Assembly (NCBI RefSeq): GCF_002807055.1
Contig: NZ_NIXN01000007.1
Span: 62,001 to 126,000 of the forward strand
Reading direction: 5' to 3'
DNA length: 64,000 nt
From: Confluentibacter citreus
GTDB lineage: Bacteria; Bacteroidota; Bacteroidia; Flavobacteriales; Flavobacteriaceae
Part shown: positions 16,676 through 26,476 of the stretch, piece after piece
Position numbering within the stretch: the stretch's first letter is position 1
Layout: each line of letters starts with the position of its first letter
Program-made: the position numbers and the translations under genes
Notes under the pieces: generated by a model
The model's database searches: none
Told to the model about the DNA's origin: nothing
Seen by the model: the letters and a program-made list of their open reading frames with translations, nothing else

Positions 16676-16749
16676 GGCCTCGTGGCGCAACTGAATAGCG
16701 CACTTGATTACGGCTCAAGAGGTTACTGGTTTGAATCCAGTCGAGGTCA
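16676..16749 (+). tRNA. tRNA-Arg(ACG)
   Basis: A full 74-nt cloverleaf. The acceptor stem GGCCTCG/CGAGGTC has one G-U pair, the D-stem is GCGC/GCGC, and the anticodon stem is CTTGA/TCAAG around TTACGGC (anticodon ACG at 16710-16712). The variable loop is AGGTT and the T-stem is ACTGG/CCAGT, with A73; CCA is not encoded. The D-loop reads G18-A19 and the T-loop TTTGAAT, so the usual G19:C56 tertiary pair is replaced by a potential A19:U56 pair. It is flanked by a clear promoter and terminator. Confidence 0.95.
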
Positions 16750-16757
16750 CAACAGAA

Positions 16758-16798
16758 TCCTTAACATCCTTTATTTATAAGGTGTTGAGGATTTTTTT
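16758..16798 (+). terminator. Terminator after tRNA-Arg
   Basis: A long hairpin (tccttaaca, bulged t, cctt / aaggtgttgagga; 16758-16791) with a 7-nt loop is followed by seven T residues (16792-16798). Confidence 0.85.
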
Positions 16799-17174
16799 AT
16801 TTTCGTTTAATAGGAACTACTTATAATTTATTCTCTCCTCTAAATAATTTCTAATATTTTCAATTAAGCCGATGCTTTAAAGAAGCAATTTTTAAACTAG
16901 TTTCTGAGTATAACATACAAATAGCATTAAATTTCGGTAAGGCGATTTGGGTAAATTTAATACAGTATTAGGACTGCCAAGCCTTGATTTATTAATGTTG
17001 AAATTCCAATATCCAAGTATAAAAGAACAAATAGCCCCCTAGTTAAGAACGAATAGAGACTTAGTTATTTTGTTTTTAAATTTATATTGTTTGTTATATA
17101 GAATACTTAACTTGTAATTGATTATAAGACTATTAGATATTCAATATTTACTTTATTTAAATCATTCTGCTTTT
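16799..17174. other. Gene-free spacer between tRNA-Arg and the hybrid sensor gene
   Basis: This 376-bp AT-rich stretch contains no convincing gene. One frame (about 16863-16974) is open for about 36 codons without a start codon and is probably chance. It should carry the sensor gene's promoter, but no good TTTG/TAnnTTTG pair was found. Confidence 0.5.
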
Positions 17175-20100
17175 ATGAAGAGTTCATTTGTTTTCAAGAT
17201 ATTTTTGATTTTAAGTTTTCATTTCTCTATAGGTTTGATAGCTCAAGATACTGATCTGCATTTTGAGCATGTTAATTATGATAATGGATTTCCTCAAAGT
17301 ATGATTTCAAGTATTGAACAAACCGAAAACGGCTTTATTTGGATAGGTACAGAAAACGGTTTAGTTAGATATGATGGATACAGTTTTTTAAGATATGTAA
17401 GAGATATAAATAAAAAAAACAGTATTAGTAATAATCATATTAATGTGATATATGAAGATGTTGATAAAAATTTGTGGATAGGGACAAACAATGGCATAAA
17501 TTATTTTGATAAAAAGAAAAATACATTTTTAGGTGTAGATATTTTGCCAATCAAAGGGGGACGGAATTATATCTCATCAATAATTGAGGACCAAGACAAT
17601 AATTTAATAATAGGCACTTTTGGTGGTGTTAAGCGTTTAAATAAAGAAAAATTTAGCCTTGAAAATATTTCCGATAATTCAAACCATGAAATATTCACAA
17701 GAAGCAGGGTGCTTTCTCTATTCAGTCATAATGAGTTAGGGATCTTAGTAGGTACTGCACAAGGTTTAAAGTGTATAAACCCTAAAAGTGGAGAGTTGGT
17801 TGAATTACCTCGTGTTTTTAATGAAAACAAAATTATTTTATCTGCTAAGATTTGGAAAATTATTGAAGAAAAAAATGGTGATTTGTGGTTTGGTACAGAG
17901 AGTATGGGTGCGTTTTTATTTTCAAAAAAAAATAACACTATAATAAATTTCTCAACAAACAATACTAGTAATAGTATAGCTTCTAATTGGATACATGATA
18001 TGGTAATTATGGATACCAACACTATTTGGTTTGCTACTGATAATGGATTAAGTGTTTATAAAAAAGACAAAAACAAATTCCATAACTACAAGCACAACCA
18101 ATTAAATAATTATAGTATTTCAGATAATGAGGTAAAAAGCATATTAAAAGATAGAGATGGTAGTATTTGGCTAGGAACTACAGGGGGTGGAGTGAATTTT
18201 TTTAATCAAGCTAATTTAAATTTTATTAACATTAGCGAAACTATTAAGCCAAATTTTGGTTTAACAGTGCCGATGGTTAGTGCTATAATCAAAGAAGGTG
18301 AAGATGCTATATGGGCAGGCACTTATGGCGGTGGCTTAAATTATTTAGATTTAAAGAATCAAAAAAGTTACTCCTATTTAATTAATAATGCTGATGAAAA
18401 AAATACTGTTAACAGAATTATATCACTTATAAGTAAAGATAAAGACAATTTGTTATGCGGCACCATTAATGGCGTTTATCAATTTAATAAAAGCACTAAA
18501 GAATTTAAAAAAATATCTCTTAATAACAATAACGCATTGCCCCTCAACGAAAGAATTGAAATAACAACGCTCTATTTAGATAATGATGATGTATGGGTTG
18601 GAACTTTAGGTAGTGGATTAAAAAAAATCAACAAGAACGGAACTGTAGAAACATACACGGCCGATGATAAAAGTTTAGATAATATAAGTGATAATTTTAT
18701 TGAGGATATTGAGCATAGAAATGACGGTCTTTGGATTGCTACACAAAATGGATTGAATTTTTTTGATAAAAAAATAAAAAAATTTACAGCAGTTTATAAA
18801 AGTAATGGTGCTTTTTCGCTTTCAAATAATGCACTAACGGCATTGTTTACAGATTCTAAAAATAGGCTTTGGATAGGAACAGATTTTGGAGGTTTAAACT
18901 ATTTTGATGAAAAATCCCAGAAATTTCATTTAATTAATAAAGAAATGGGGTTTACAGATGAACCTATTAAAAGTATTTCAGAAGACATTAACGGAAATCT
19001 TTGGGTTAGTTCTAACGGTCAACTTTTTAAGATTAAATTCAAAGATTTCTTATTGCCGTTTAAAGATTCTAATTTTGAGATTACCTCATACTCTTCAAAA
19101 GATGGCTTAATTTCCAAGGAGTTTTCTGCAAATTGTAGTATGCGTCTTGATAATAATAATCTTGTTTTTGGTGGATCTAAGGGTTTAACAATTTTTAATC
19201 CAAATAAAATAAGTAAAAACACCAACCAAAACGACATAGTTTTTACCAAGTTAATTGTAAATAATGAGGAAATTGCGGCAGGCGAAGCAGATTCTCCCAT
19301 AGAAAACAACATAACGGAAACCTCAGAGATTACCTTAAATTATGATCAGCGCTATGTTGGACTCGATTTTAGTGCCTTAAATTATGTAAAACCAGAAAGT
19401 AATATTTATTCATATAAATTAGATACATCTTCAAGAATTGATGATTGGCATGACATAGGAAACCAACACAGTATTAATTTAACAGCTTTGAATACGGGAA
19501 CATATTACCTGAAAGTAAAAACGTCAAATGAGGAAGGTGTTTGGAACCCAAAAATAAAAATCTTAAAAATAACAATACTTCCTCCTTGGTGGAAAACATG
19601 GTGGGCTTATCTTATATATTTTATTTTATCTATAACTATAATGATTATTGTAGTGAGGTTTTTCAAGAATAGAATTGAATTTAAACGCGCTTTGTTTTTA
19701 GAACATGTTGAAAATGAAAGACAACAAGAATTGTCCCAAATGAAATTAGAATTTTTCACAAATGTTTCACACGAGTTTAGAACGCCTTTAACGCTAATAA
19801 GCGGCCCTGTTGAAGAGTTAATCCAATCCGCTGAAAAAGACTCAAATCTAGAGAGGAAGTTAAAAACAGTTAAGCTTAATTCCGATCGTTTGTTAAAGCT
19901 AGTTAACGAGCTGATAGATTTTAGAAAAGCCGAAAAAGGAAGTTTGAAGATTTACTGTGAGCAACAGGATATTGTTGCATTTTGCTTCGACATCTACGAA
20001 TCTTTTAGGGGCATTGCAACCGAGAAAAAGATGGATTATAAATTTGTTTTAAATATAAATACTGCTCAGGTCTATTTTGATAAAAATCAAATGGAAAAAG

Positions 20101-21341
20101 TTATCTATAATTTACTTTCCAATGCTTTTAAATTCACAGGTAAGAAAGATAGAATAACATTGGCTGTTGAGCAAAGAAATGATGACTCCGAATGGATAGA
20201 CATAAAAGTTAAGGACAATGGTATTGGTATTCCTGAGGATTATAAAACAAAGATTTTCAACAGGTTTTTTCAAGTGAACGACCGTACTATGCACAATAAA
20301 GGAAGTGGAATTGGTTTGGCACTTAGCAAAAGTATAGTAGAATTGCACCATGGGGAAATTTTTATACAGGAAGAGAAAGATCCTAATTTTAAAACAATTT
20401 TTATAATTTCATTAAGAAAGGGCATGCAACATTTTAAAAAATCTCAAATTATGGAGAACAATTTTGTTTCAGATGATATTGAGATTCCTGTTTTCAAAGT
20501 CCAACAGGAAATTGGTTCTAATCAAATCTTACAAGATGAAGACATAGAACACGTGGACGGTAGTAAAAAAACGATTGCCGTAATTGATGATAACGAAGAA
20601 GTCTTGTCTTTTATTTTCGATATTCTAAGTCCAGACTATAACATCATAAAATTTAAAAATGGAAAGCTAGCAATAAACCACATGGAAAAAGATATCCCCG
20701 ATCTCGTGGTGTGCGATGTTATGATGCCTGAAATGGATGGTATAGAATTTTGTAAATACCTAAAAACGAATCAAAGTACCAATCATATACCTATCATTTT
20801 GCTTACGGCAAAATCATCAACTGTTAATAGAATTGAAGGGCTCTCCACAGGGGCAGATTCTTATATTTCAAAACCTTTTAGTATAGATGTTTTAAAACTC
20901 AATATTGCTAATTTATTGTCATCAAAAGAGATTCTTCGTCAAAAATATAGCGGTAGGTTTATTGTTGACTCCGATCTTGAGCAGCTCTCTTCGCCCGAAG
21001 AAATATTCATTAGTAAATTAATGGAAATAATTGAAACCAAAATGGAAAATCCGGAGTTTGATGTCAATGAGTTGGTTAAGGAAATTGGTATGAGTAGAAC
21101 GGTTCTGTATAAAAAAGTACAAACACTTACAAACCATTCGGTAGCAAGTTTGATAAAGCATATTAGACTTAAAAAAGCTTCAGACATACTTAAGAACACT
21201 AATTATCCAGTTTCAGAAGTGGCTTATATGGTTGGTTTTAATGATAGAAAACATTTTAGTAGAGAATTTAAAAAAGTTTTTGATGTATCACCAACTACCT
21301 ATAAGGCATTTTTGGATAAATCGATAGGTTCCTTAAATTAA
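17175..21341 (+). CDS. Hybrid two-component system sensor/AraC regulator of the PUL
   Basis: A single-chain sensor and transcription factor that would detect glycan fragments in the periplasm and activate the SusC/SusD operon. The start at ATG 17175 gives a signal peptide (MKSSFVFKIFLILSF...GLIAQ); the frame extends 57 bp further upstream. Of 1388 aa, about 30-680 are beta-propeller repeats (many xxIWIGTxxG units) and about 720-795 a Y_Y_Y domain. A TM helix (about 803-825) is followed by the histidine kinase (His866 in SHEFRTPL, ATP-site blocks NLLSNAFKF, DNGIGIPE, GSGIGLAL). The receiver has Asp1181 in CDVMMPEMDG, and an AraC DNA-binding domain occupies the last 100 residues. It sits 273 bp upstream of susC. 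Confidence 0.95.
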   Translation: MKSSFVFKIFLILSFHFSIGLIAQDTDLHFEHVNYDNGFPQSMISSIEQTENGFIWIGTENGLVRYDGYSFLRYVRDINKKNSISNNHINVIYEDVDKNLWIGTNNGINYFDKKKNTFLGVDILPIKGGRNYISSIIEDQDNNLIIGTFGGVKRLNKEKFSLENISDNSNHEIFTRSRVLSLFSHNELGILVGTAQGLKCINPKSGELVELPRVFNENKIILSAKIWKIIEEKNGDLWFGTESMGAFLFSKKNNTIINFSTNNTSNSIASNWIHDMVIMDTNTIWFATDNGLSVYKKDKNKFHNYKHNQLNNYSISDNEVKSILKDRDGSIWLGTTGGGVNFFNQANLNFINISETIKPNFGLTVPMVSAIIKEGEDAIWAGTYGGGLNYLDLKNQKSYSYLINNADEKNTVNRIISLISKDKDNLLCGTINGVYQFNKSTKEFKKISLNNNNALPLNERIEITTLYLDNDDVWVGTLGSGLKKINKNGTVETYTADDKSLDNISDNFIEDIEHRNDGLWIATQNGLNFFDKKIKKFTAVYKSNGAFSLSNNALTALFTDSKNRLWIGTDFGGLNYFDEKSQKFHLINKEMGFTDEPIKSISEDINGNLWVSSNGQLFKIKFKDFLLPFKDSNFEITSYSSKDGLISKEFSANCSMRLDNNNLVFGGSKGLTIFNPNKISKNTNQNDIVFTKLIVNNEEIAAGEADSPIENNITETSEITLNYDQRYVGLDFSALNYVKPESNIYSYKLDTSSRIDDWHDIGNQHSINLTALNTGTYYLKVKTSNEEGVWNPKIKILKITILPPWWKTWWAYLIYFILSITIMIIVVRFFKNRIEFKRALFLEHVENERQQELSQMKLEFFTNVSHEFRTPLTLISGPVEELIQSAEKDSNLERKLKTVKLNSDRLLKLVNELIDFRKAEKGSLKIYCEQQDIVAFCFDIYESFRGIATEKKMDYKFVLNINTAQVYFDKNQMEKVIYNLLSNAFKFTGKKDRITLAVEQRNDDSEWIDIKVKDNGIGIPEDYKTKIFNRFFQVNDRTMHNKGSGIGLALSKSIVELHHGEIFIQEEKDPNFKTIFIISLRKGMQHFKKSQIMENNFVSDDIEIPVFKVQQEIGSNQILQDEDIEHVDGSKKTIAVIDDNEEVLSFIFDILSPDYNIIKFKNGKLAINHMEKDIPDLVVCDVMMPEMDGIEFCKYLKTNQSTNHIPIILLTAKSSTVNRIEGLSTGADSYISKPFSIDVLKLNIANLLSSKEILRQKYSGRFIVDSDLEQLSSPEEIFISKLMEIIETKMENPEFDVNELVKEIGMSRTVLYKKVQTLTNHSVASLIKHIRLKKASDILKNTNYPVSEVAYMVGFNDRKHFSREFKKVFDVSPTTYKAFLDKSIGSLN

Positions 21342-21456
21342 AATCTTCTTAAACGGTTAGTTAATCTAAGCTTAGGTTATTTGAGCCGGGATAAGGCGCT
21401 TCACAAAAGTTTATGATTATCAAAAATAACTGAATGATTAAGTTTTTTTTTAAAAA

Positions 21457-21490
21457 ATAACCCTTAGTTAATGTAAAAACAGTGGGTTAT
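21457..21490. promoter_or_regulatory. Inverted repeat in the susC leader
   Basis: ataaccc (21457-21463) and gggttat (21484-21490) form 7-bp arms about 20 bp apart in the 273-bp region between the sensor gene and susC. Further down, CACTTTTG (21549-21556) matches seven of eight positions of the -7 element, but no -33 box is evident. It is a candidate operator only. Confidence 0.3.
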
Positions 21491-21614
21491 GCACATTCAT
21501 ACCCCTACAAACGAATATATTCCTCCCCGCATTCCTGTTAATAATATACACTTTTGTATTGTAAATCACTAACGGTTTATTAATCAAACTAAATACTAAT
21601 TAAATTTATTAACA

Positions 21615-24600
21615 ATGAAAAACAACAATTATGAAAACAAGTTTTTTCAAATAAGAAATTATTTCAAATCAAGCTTAATATTCTTTTTGTGCATTATTTT
21701 TAATAATGTCCATGCTCAAGAGAAGACAATTACTGGAAGAGTAGTTGATGAATCTGGTGTTCCGTTAGCGGGAGTGAATATCATCATTGAAGGTACTCAA
21801 ACGGGTACGCTGTCAGATTTCGATGGTAATTTCACTATCAATGCACCCTCAAATAGTAAATTAGTCTTCTCTTACGTAGGTATGAAAGCCCAAACAGTTT
21901 CTATTGGTAATCAAACTCAATTGAATACGGTAATGCAAGAGGATTTATCTGCGTTGGATGAGGTTGTTGTTGTTGGCTATGGAACGAGAAAAAGAAGTGA
22001 TATGATTGCTTCTGTCACCTCCGTTGACCCTGCAAACATGACAAAGGTGGCTACTGCAGACGTCGCTGAGATGTTAAGAGGTAAAGCGGCCGGTGTAAGG
22101 GTGACATTAGGTGATGGCGGACCTCTTGGAAACTCTTCAATAGTAATACGTGGACAAAATGCTCTTAATGGAGAACTAACAGGTGCTTACATAATTGTAG
22201 ATGGTGTACCCGCAGGTTCAATTAATGATATAAATCCAAATGATATCGAATCACTGGAGGTCTTAAAAGATGCTGCAGCGTTAGCTATATACGGCTCTAG
22301 GGGCGCTAATGGTGTTGTTTTAATTACTACTAGAAGAGGTAAATTGGGGATTACTAGCATTAATTATAATGGAGCTACAGGGCTCCAAACATTTAATAGG
22401 GCTTTTGATATTTATTCCGGAGATGAGTTTGCCCAATTAAAACGTGAAGCTTTTAGAACTTCCAATGGTGGTGTTTACAGACCTGATTCAGAAATTTTTT
22501 CTGCTCTAGAATTGGAGAGTGTACAAACAGGAAATTATATAGATTGGGAAAAATTAATTTTAAGAACAGGTACAACCCATAACCATCAAATAAGTATTTC
22601 TTCAGGTACGGAAAAAACTAAAGTTTATTCTAGTTTTAACTTTTTTCAAAATGAAGGGATTATTCCAAATTCTGCAGGAACTAGAGTTTCTGGTAGGTTT
22701 AATATTGATCAAGAAGTTACTAAGTGGTTGAAAGTTGGCGTTAATACATCTTTACAGTATTCTAGAGAAGATGGACCTAATGTAGGGGGCATACTTCTTA
22801 CTGCAATAAGTACATCACCTTTAGGACGGGTCTTTAATGATGATGGTAGCCTCCGGTTTTTGCCGGGTGATTTTTCAGAAAACAGAAATCCGCTCATTGA
22901 TTTATATGAAACAAATACAAGAGACGATAGTAGAAACGACATAGTAAATATTTTTGCCGATTTAACCCTTTTTAAAGGTTTAAATTATAGAATAAATGCG
23001 AGTAGAAGATCTTGGAACAATAAACAAAGAAGCTACAATTCCACAAATTCAGTTACAGGTATAATAAGAGGAGGTATTGGAAGTGGATTTATATATTTTC
23101 AAGATAATGAAGAATGGCAAGTAGAGAATATTTTAACCTACAAACCTGAGTTTAAATCGGACAAGCACAAATTAGATATAACAGTATTACATTCGGCATC
23201 CGAGCAAAAATATACAAATTTTAGAAATACATCAGATCAAATTCCAAATGACATTCTTGGAATAAATGGTTTAGAGACTGCCTTAATAAATATACCTTTA
23301 ATTGCGGAATCCAGAAGTGGATTAGTATCTTTTGCTGGTAGAGTAGAATATGGGTATGATTCTAGATATTATATGTTGGTATCCGCCAGAGCTGATGGAT
23401 CTACAAGATTTGGAGTAAATAATAAGTGGGGATATTTTCCAGCAGTAGGTGTAAGTTGGAATGCCCATAACGAAAGCTTCTTAAAAAACATAACTGCTAT
23501 CAATCAATTAAAATTTAGTTCAAGTTATGGTGATATTGGTAACCAAACAATAGGTAATGGGGGTACATTAACCTCTGGTGTTCAAAGAGATTACATTTTA
23601 GGCGGGCAGCAAGTTTCCGGGCTTATTCCAGGCGATAGATTGGCAAACCCAGATTTAAAATGGGAAACGACTACAACATTGAATGTTAAAATGGATTTTG
23701 GATTTTTATCAAACAGGATCAATGGTACTGTTGAGTGGTATGATAGCAGAACTAGAGATTTACTACAAAGTGAATCATTACCAACGGGACTAGGATATAC
23801 TAATAGACTTGTTAATAAAGGAGAAATACAAAACACTGGTATAGAAGCAAATTTAGATTTAGGTATAGTTAGAACTAACGATTTGAAGGTAAACTTAGGG
23901 TTTATATTCACAAAAAACACAAATAAATTACTAAGTCTTGGCGGCATAGATGGTGATGGTGATGGTAGAGAAGATGACAATGTTGGGAACAGATGGTTTA
24001 TTGGAAAATCTTTAGGAGGACATTTTCAACGAATGGGAATTGGTATTTTCCAGCAAGGTGAAGATATCGTAAATTCTGCTCAACCTACCGCAATGCCTGG
24101 TGATATTAAGCAGTTAGATGTTAATGGAGATGGTATCATTAATGATGATTTTGACCGTGTTTTTACCGATGGTGTTGAAGCTTGGTTTGGAACAGTGAGT
24201 CTAAATATGGAGTATAAAGGCATTGATTTTTCTGCTGATGTAAACATTGTTGAAGGCAGAACCAGATACAACACCTTCCTGGTAGGTTATAATGAAGGAG
24301 GTTCTCTAAGAGGTATTAAAAACGGTATTAAACAAAATTACTGGACTCCAGAAAACCCAGGAGGTAATTTCCCAAGGCCATCAGAAGCTAACGACCCAAC
24401 AAATCTTTTTACAATAGCACTTCAAGATGCTTCTTACATACGTTTGCAGAATGTTACGTTAGGGTACTCTCTACCTAGTCAAGCATTAGATATATTGGGC
24501 CTGAACAAATTGAGATTTTATGTAACAGGAAGTAATTTAATAACAATAACTGATTACCAATCATTTAGTCCAGAGAAAAACCCTAATGAGTATCCAGAAG

Positions 24601-24638
24601 CTGTAACTATAGTGGCTGGATTACAATTATCGTTTTAA
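21615..24638 (+). CDS. SusC-like TonB-dependent outer-membrane transporter
   Basis: A 1007-aa transporter that imports oligosaccharides through the outer membrane with energy from TonB. After the signal peptide (ending NNVHAQ), a carboxypeptidase-like regulatory domain (about 38-120: ITGRVVDESGVPLAGV...) leads to the TonB-box-like EVVVVGYGT and the plug (about 130-245, with IVDGVP and ALAIYGSRGANGVVLITT). The rest is the 22-strand barrel, ending in an aromatic-terminated strand (AGLQLSF). A Ca-binding-like DGDGDGRED lies near 780. It is paired with the susD gene 30 bp downstream. Confidence 0.96.
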   Translation: MKNNNYENKFFQIRNYFKSSLIFFLCIIFNNVHAQEKTITGRVVDESGVPLAGVNIIIEGTQTGTLSDFDGNFTINAPSNSKLVFSYVGMKAQTVSIGNQTQLNTVMQEDLSALDEVVVVGYGTRKRSDMIASVTSVDPANMTKVATADVAEMLRGKAAGVRVTLGDGGPLGNSSIVIRGQNALNGELTGAYIIVDGVPAGSINDINPNDIESLEVLKDAAALAIYGSRGANGVVLITTRRGKLGITSINYNGATGLQTFNRAFDIYSGDEFAQLKREAFRTSNGGVYRPDSEIFSALELESVQTGNYIDWEKLILRTGTTHNHQISISSGTEKTKVYSSFNFFQNEGIIPNSAGTRVSGRFNIDQEVTKWLKVGVNTSLQYSREDGPNVGGILLTAISTSPLGRVFNDDGSLRFLPGDFSENRNPLIDLYETNTRDDSRNDIVNIFADLTLFKGLNYRINASRRSWNNKQRSYNSTNSVTGIIRGGIGSGFIYFQDNEEWQVENILTYKPEFKSDKHKLDITVLHSASEQKYTNFRNTSDQIPNDILGINGLETALINIPLIAESRSGLVSFAGRVEYGYDSRYYMLVSARADGSTRFGVNNKWGYFPAVGVSWNAHNESFLKNITAINQLKFSSSYGDIGNQTIGNGGTLTSGVQRDYILGGQQVSGLIPGDRLANPDLKWETTTTLNVKMDFGFLSNRINGTVEWYDSRTRDLLQSESLPTGLGYTNRLVNKGEIQNTGIEANLDLGIVRTNDLKVNLGFIFTKNTNKLLSLGGIDGDGDGREDDNVGNRWFIGKSLGGHFQRMGIGIFQQGEDIVNSAQPTAMPGDIKQLDVNGDGIINDDFDRVFTDGVEAWFGTVSLNMEYKGIDFSADVNIVEGRTRYNTFLVGYNEGGSLRGIKNGIKQNYWTPENPGGNFPRPSEANDPTNLFTIALQDASYIRLQNVTLGYSLPSQALDILGLNKLRFYVTGSNLITITDYQSFSPEKNPNEYPEAVTIVAGLQLSF

Positions 24639-24668
24639 TAATAGTATATAATCATTTTAAAATAAAAT

Positions 24669-26360
24669 ATGATGAAAAAAAGTTTAATTAAAATATATGT
24701 ATTTACACTATTTGTGTCAATAGTTAGTGTGTCTTGCGAAGACTTTCTGGAAGATGCAATTTTAGATCAAGTGTCTGAAGAAAGTATTTATTCCACAGTT
24801 AATGGTTTAGAGGTAGGTGTGAATGGTCTATACAATCAATACCGTTCATACAATGCTCCAGCAGGGGAAGCTGGTGGTGGAGGCATTAGAGCACAAATGT
24901 TTTTTATGGCTGCGGATGATTTAGGCCAATTTAGAACATATACGACACCATATCAAACTGAAAGTCATACACCAGCTGGTTTTCCAGGTTATAAATGGGT
25001 TGAAGGCTATCAACTAATTGATAGATGCAATGCAATAATTCAAAATTCTGAAAATATTGCTGTTGAAGGAGCAGATTTAATACGTATGAATCGTATTGTT
25101 GCTCAAGCTAGACTAATGCGTGCCGAACTTTATATCGATCTTATAAGAATGTATGACAACATCCTATTAGATACTACAGCAACTACCGCAGAAAATGCAA
25201 ACGACCCAATTACTTATGAAGTGGCAGATCCAGTGGCTGTATTTGAGGTAATTGATGGTGATTTGGATTTTGCCATAGAACATTTAGGATATAATGAAGA
25301 TTATGGTAGATATAATAGATCGGTAGCCAGACACCTTAAAGGTAAAAGCTCCATGTGGCAAGCGCAGTATTTGCCAAGTATTGGCATTACATCTATTAAT
25401 GTAACTGCAAAATACCAAGAAGCTGCAGACCAGTTTGATAAAATAATTACTGAAAGTGGTAGAACTTTAGTGCCAATAAATCAAGTTTTTGGAGAAAATT
25501 TAAACCACAACGAAATGTTATTTGCAATAGTTAGAGATCAAGATAGAGGTTCGACAGGTGCAGGTGATAATTTAGCTGGTGGCGCAGGCACTTGGCTTGG
25601 AGCTGTTTTTACAAATAGACTTTATGAGCACGGTAGCGGATTATTTATTCACTCTGCAGAGAATGGTGGGGAGGCTTTAGGATGGGCATATCCAAATAAC
25701 TACTTACAAGAATTATATGGTACACTTGTCATTCCCAATCCTGCCAGACCATGGGGTAGACAAATTATTACCAATGACTTAAGGTACACGGCTTATTTTT
25801 ATCCAGAAACTTATGTGTCTAACAATCCTAACTCACCAAGATTTGGGGAAGTAATTCCTGTAACAGATTTTGAAAATGATATTAGAAGATACCATTTTAG
25901 TTCAAAGAAATTTTTCGATGCTGAAAAAGGAGATAGAACAAATGATAGCTGGAAAGACTATCCTATGTATAGATTGGCAGAAACATTTTTGTTAGGTGCG
26001 GAGGCTCATAGCAATCTTGGAGAAACAGCCATCGCTTTAGAATACATGAACAAAGTGAGACGTAGAGCCTATGGATTGGAGTATAATACACCTGCTCCAT
26101 CAGTAGATTTTACAACATGGACTTTAGATACCTATTTAGAAGAATCAGCAAGAGAGCTTAATTTAGAAAGGAACCGTTGGTTTTTGTTGAAGCGCTTAGG
26201 TATTTTGGTAGAAAGACAACGTTTGCATTACAGATTTGGTGCTAATGCAGCTCAAGTGGTAACAAATGCCTTTCCAATGGCAGATTTTATGGTTAGACTT
26301 CCAATACCTCAAAATCAGATTGATTTAATGAAAACATTTCCTCAAAACCCAGGATATTAA
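24669..26360 (+). CDS. SusD/RagB-type glycan-binding lipoprotein
   Basis: The surface lid that works with SusC in glycan capture. The 563-aa protein has a lipoprotein signal (SIVSVSCEDFLE, Cys23), the family start EDFLEDAILDQVSEESIY and TPR-like helices (LMRAELYIDLIRMYDN). It also shows the C-terminal RxxYPMYRLAE, NKVRRRAYG and ERNRWFLLKRLG blocks seen in SusD proteins. Two ATGs (24669, 24672) are equally possible. A terminator-like hairpin follows, so SusCD may be expressed at a higher level than the downstream enzymes. Confidence 0.95.
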   Translation: MMKKSLIKIYVFTLFVSIVSVSCEDFLEDAILDQVSEESIYSTVNGLEVGVNGLYNQYRSYNAPAGEAGGGGIRAQMFFMAADDLGQFRTYTTPYQTESHTPAGFPGYKWVEGYQLIDRCNAIIQNSENIAVEGADLIRMNRIVAQARLMRAELYIDLIRMYDNILLDTTATTAENANDPITYEVADPVAVFEVIDGDLDFAIEHLGYNEDYGRYNRSVARHLKGKSSMWQAQYLPSIGITSINVTAKYQEAADQFDKIITESGRTLVPINQVFGENLNHNEMLFAIVRDQDRGSTGAGDNLAGGAGTWLGAVFTNRLYEHGSGLFIHSAENGGEALGWAYPNNYLQELYGTLVIPNPARPWGRQIITNDLRYTAYFYPETYVSNNPNSPRFGEVIPVTDFENDIRRYHFSSKKFFDAEKGDRTNDSWKDYPMYRLAETFLLGAEAHSNLGETAIALEYMNKVRRRAYGLEYNTPAPSVDFTTWTLDTYLEESARELNLERNRWFLLKRLGILVERQRLHYRFGANAAQVVTNAFPMADFMVRLPIPQNQIDLMKTFPQNPGY

Positions 26361-26394
26361 AAATTTAGTTAATGTTAGTTTAGTTTAATTGTTC

Positions 26395-26444
26395 AAAAGA
26401 GGTTTGAGATTACTTTTCCATTGAGTTTTTAAAAGCCTCTTTTT
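26395..26444 (+). terminator. Terminator or attenuator after susD
   Basis: aaaagaggttt (26395-26405) pairs with aagcctctttt (26433-26443), with one G-T pair, around a 27-nt loop, and the T-run ends at 26444. It separates SusC/SusD from the glycosidase genes. Confidence 0.65.
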
Positions 26445-26476
26445 ATTGTTAATTATAATGTGAATATAGAATAGAT

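Noticed and set aside
16863-16974. About 36-codon open frame (ending in NFGKAIWVNLIQY) in the spacer before the hybrid sensor
   Set aside because: No start codon, no recognised family, and such lengths occur by chance even in AT-rich DNA.
17118-17174. Upstream extension of the hybrid sensor start
   Set aside because: The extra 19 residues would precede a clear signal peptide that starts at ATG 17175.
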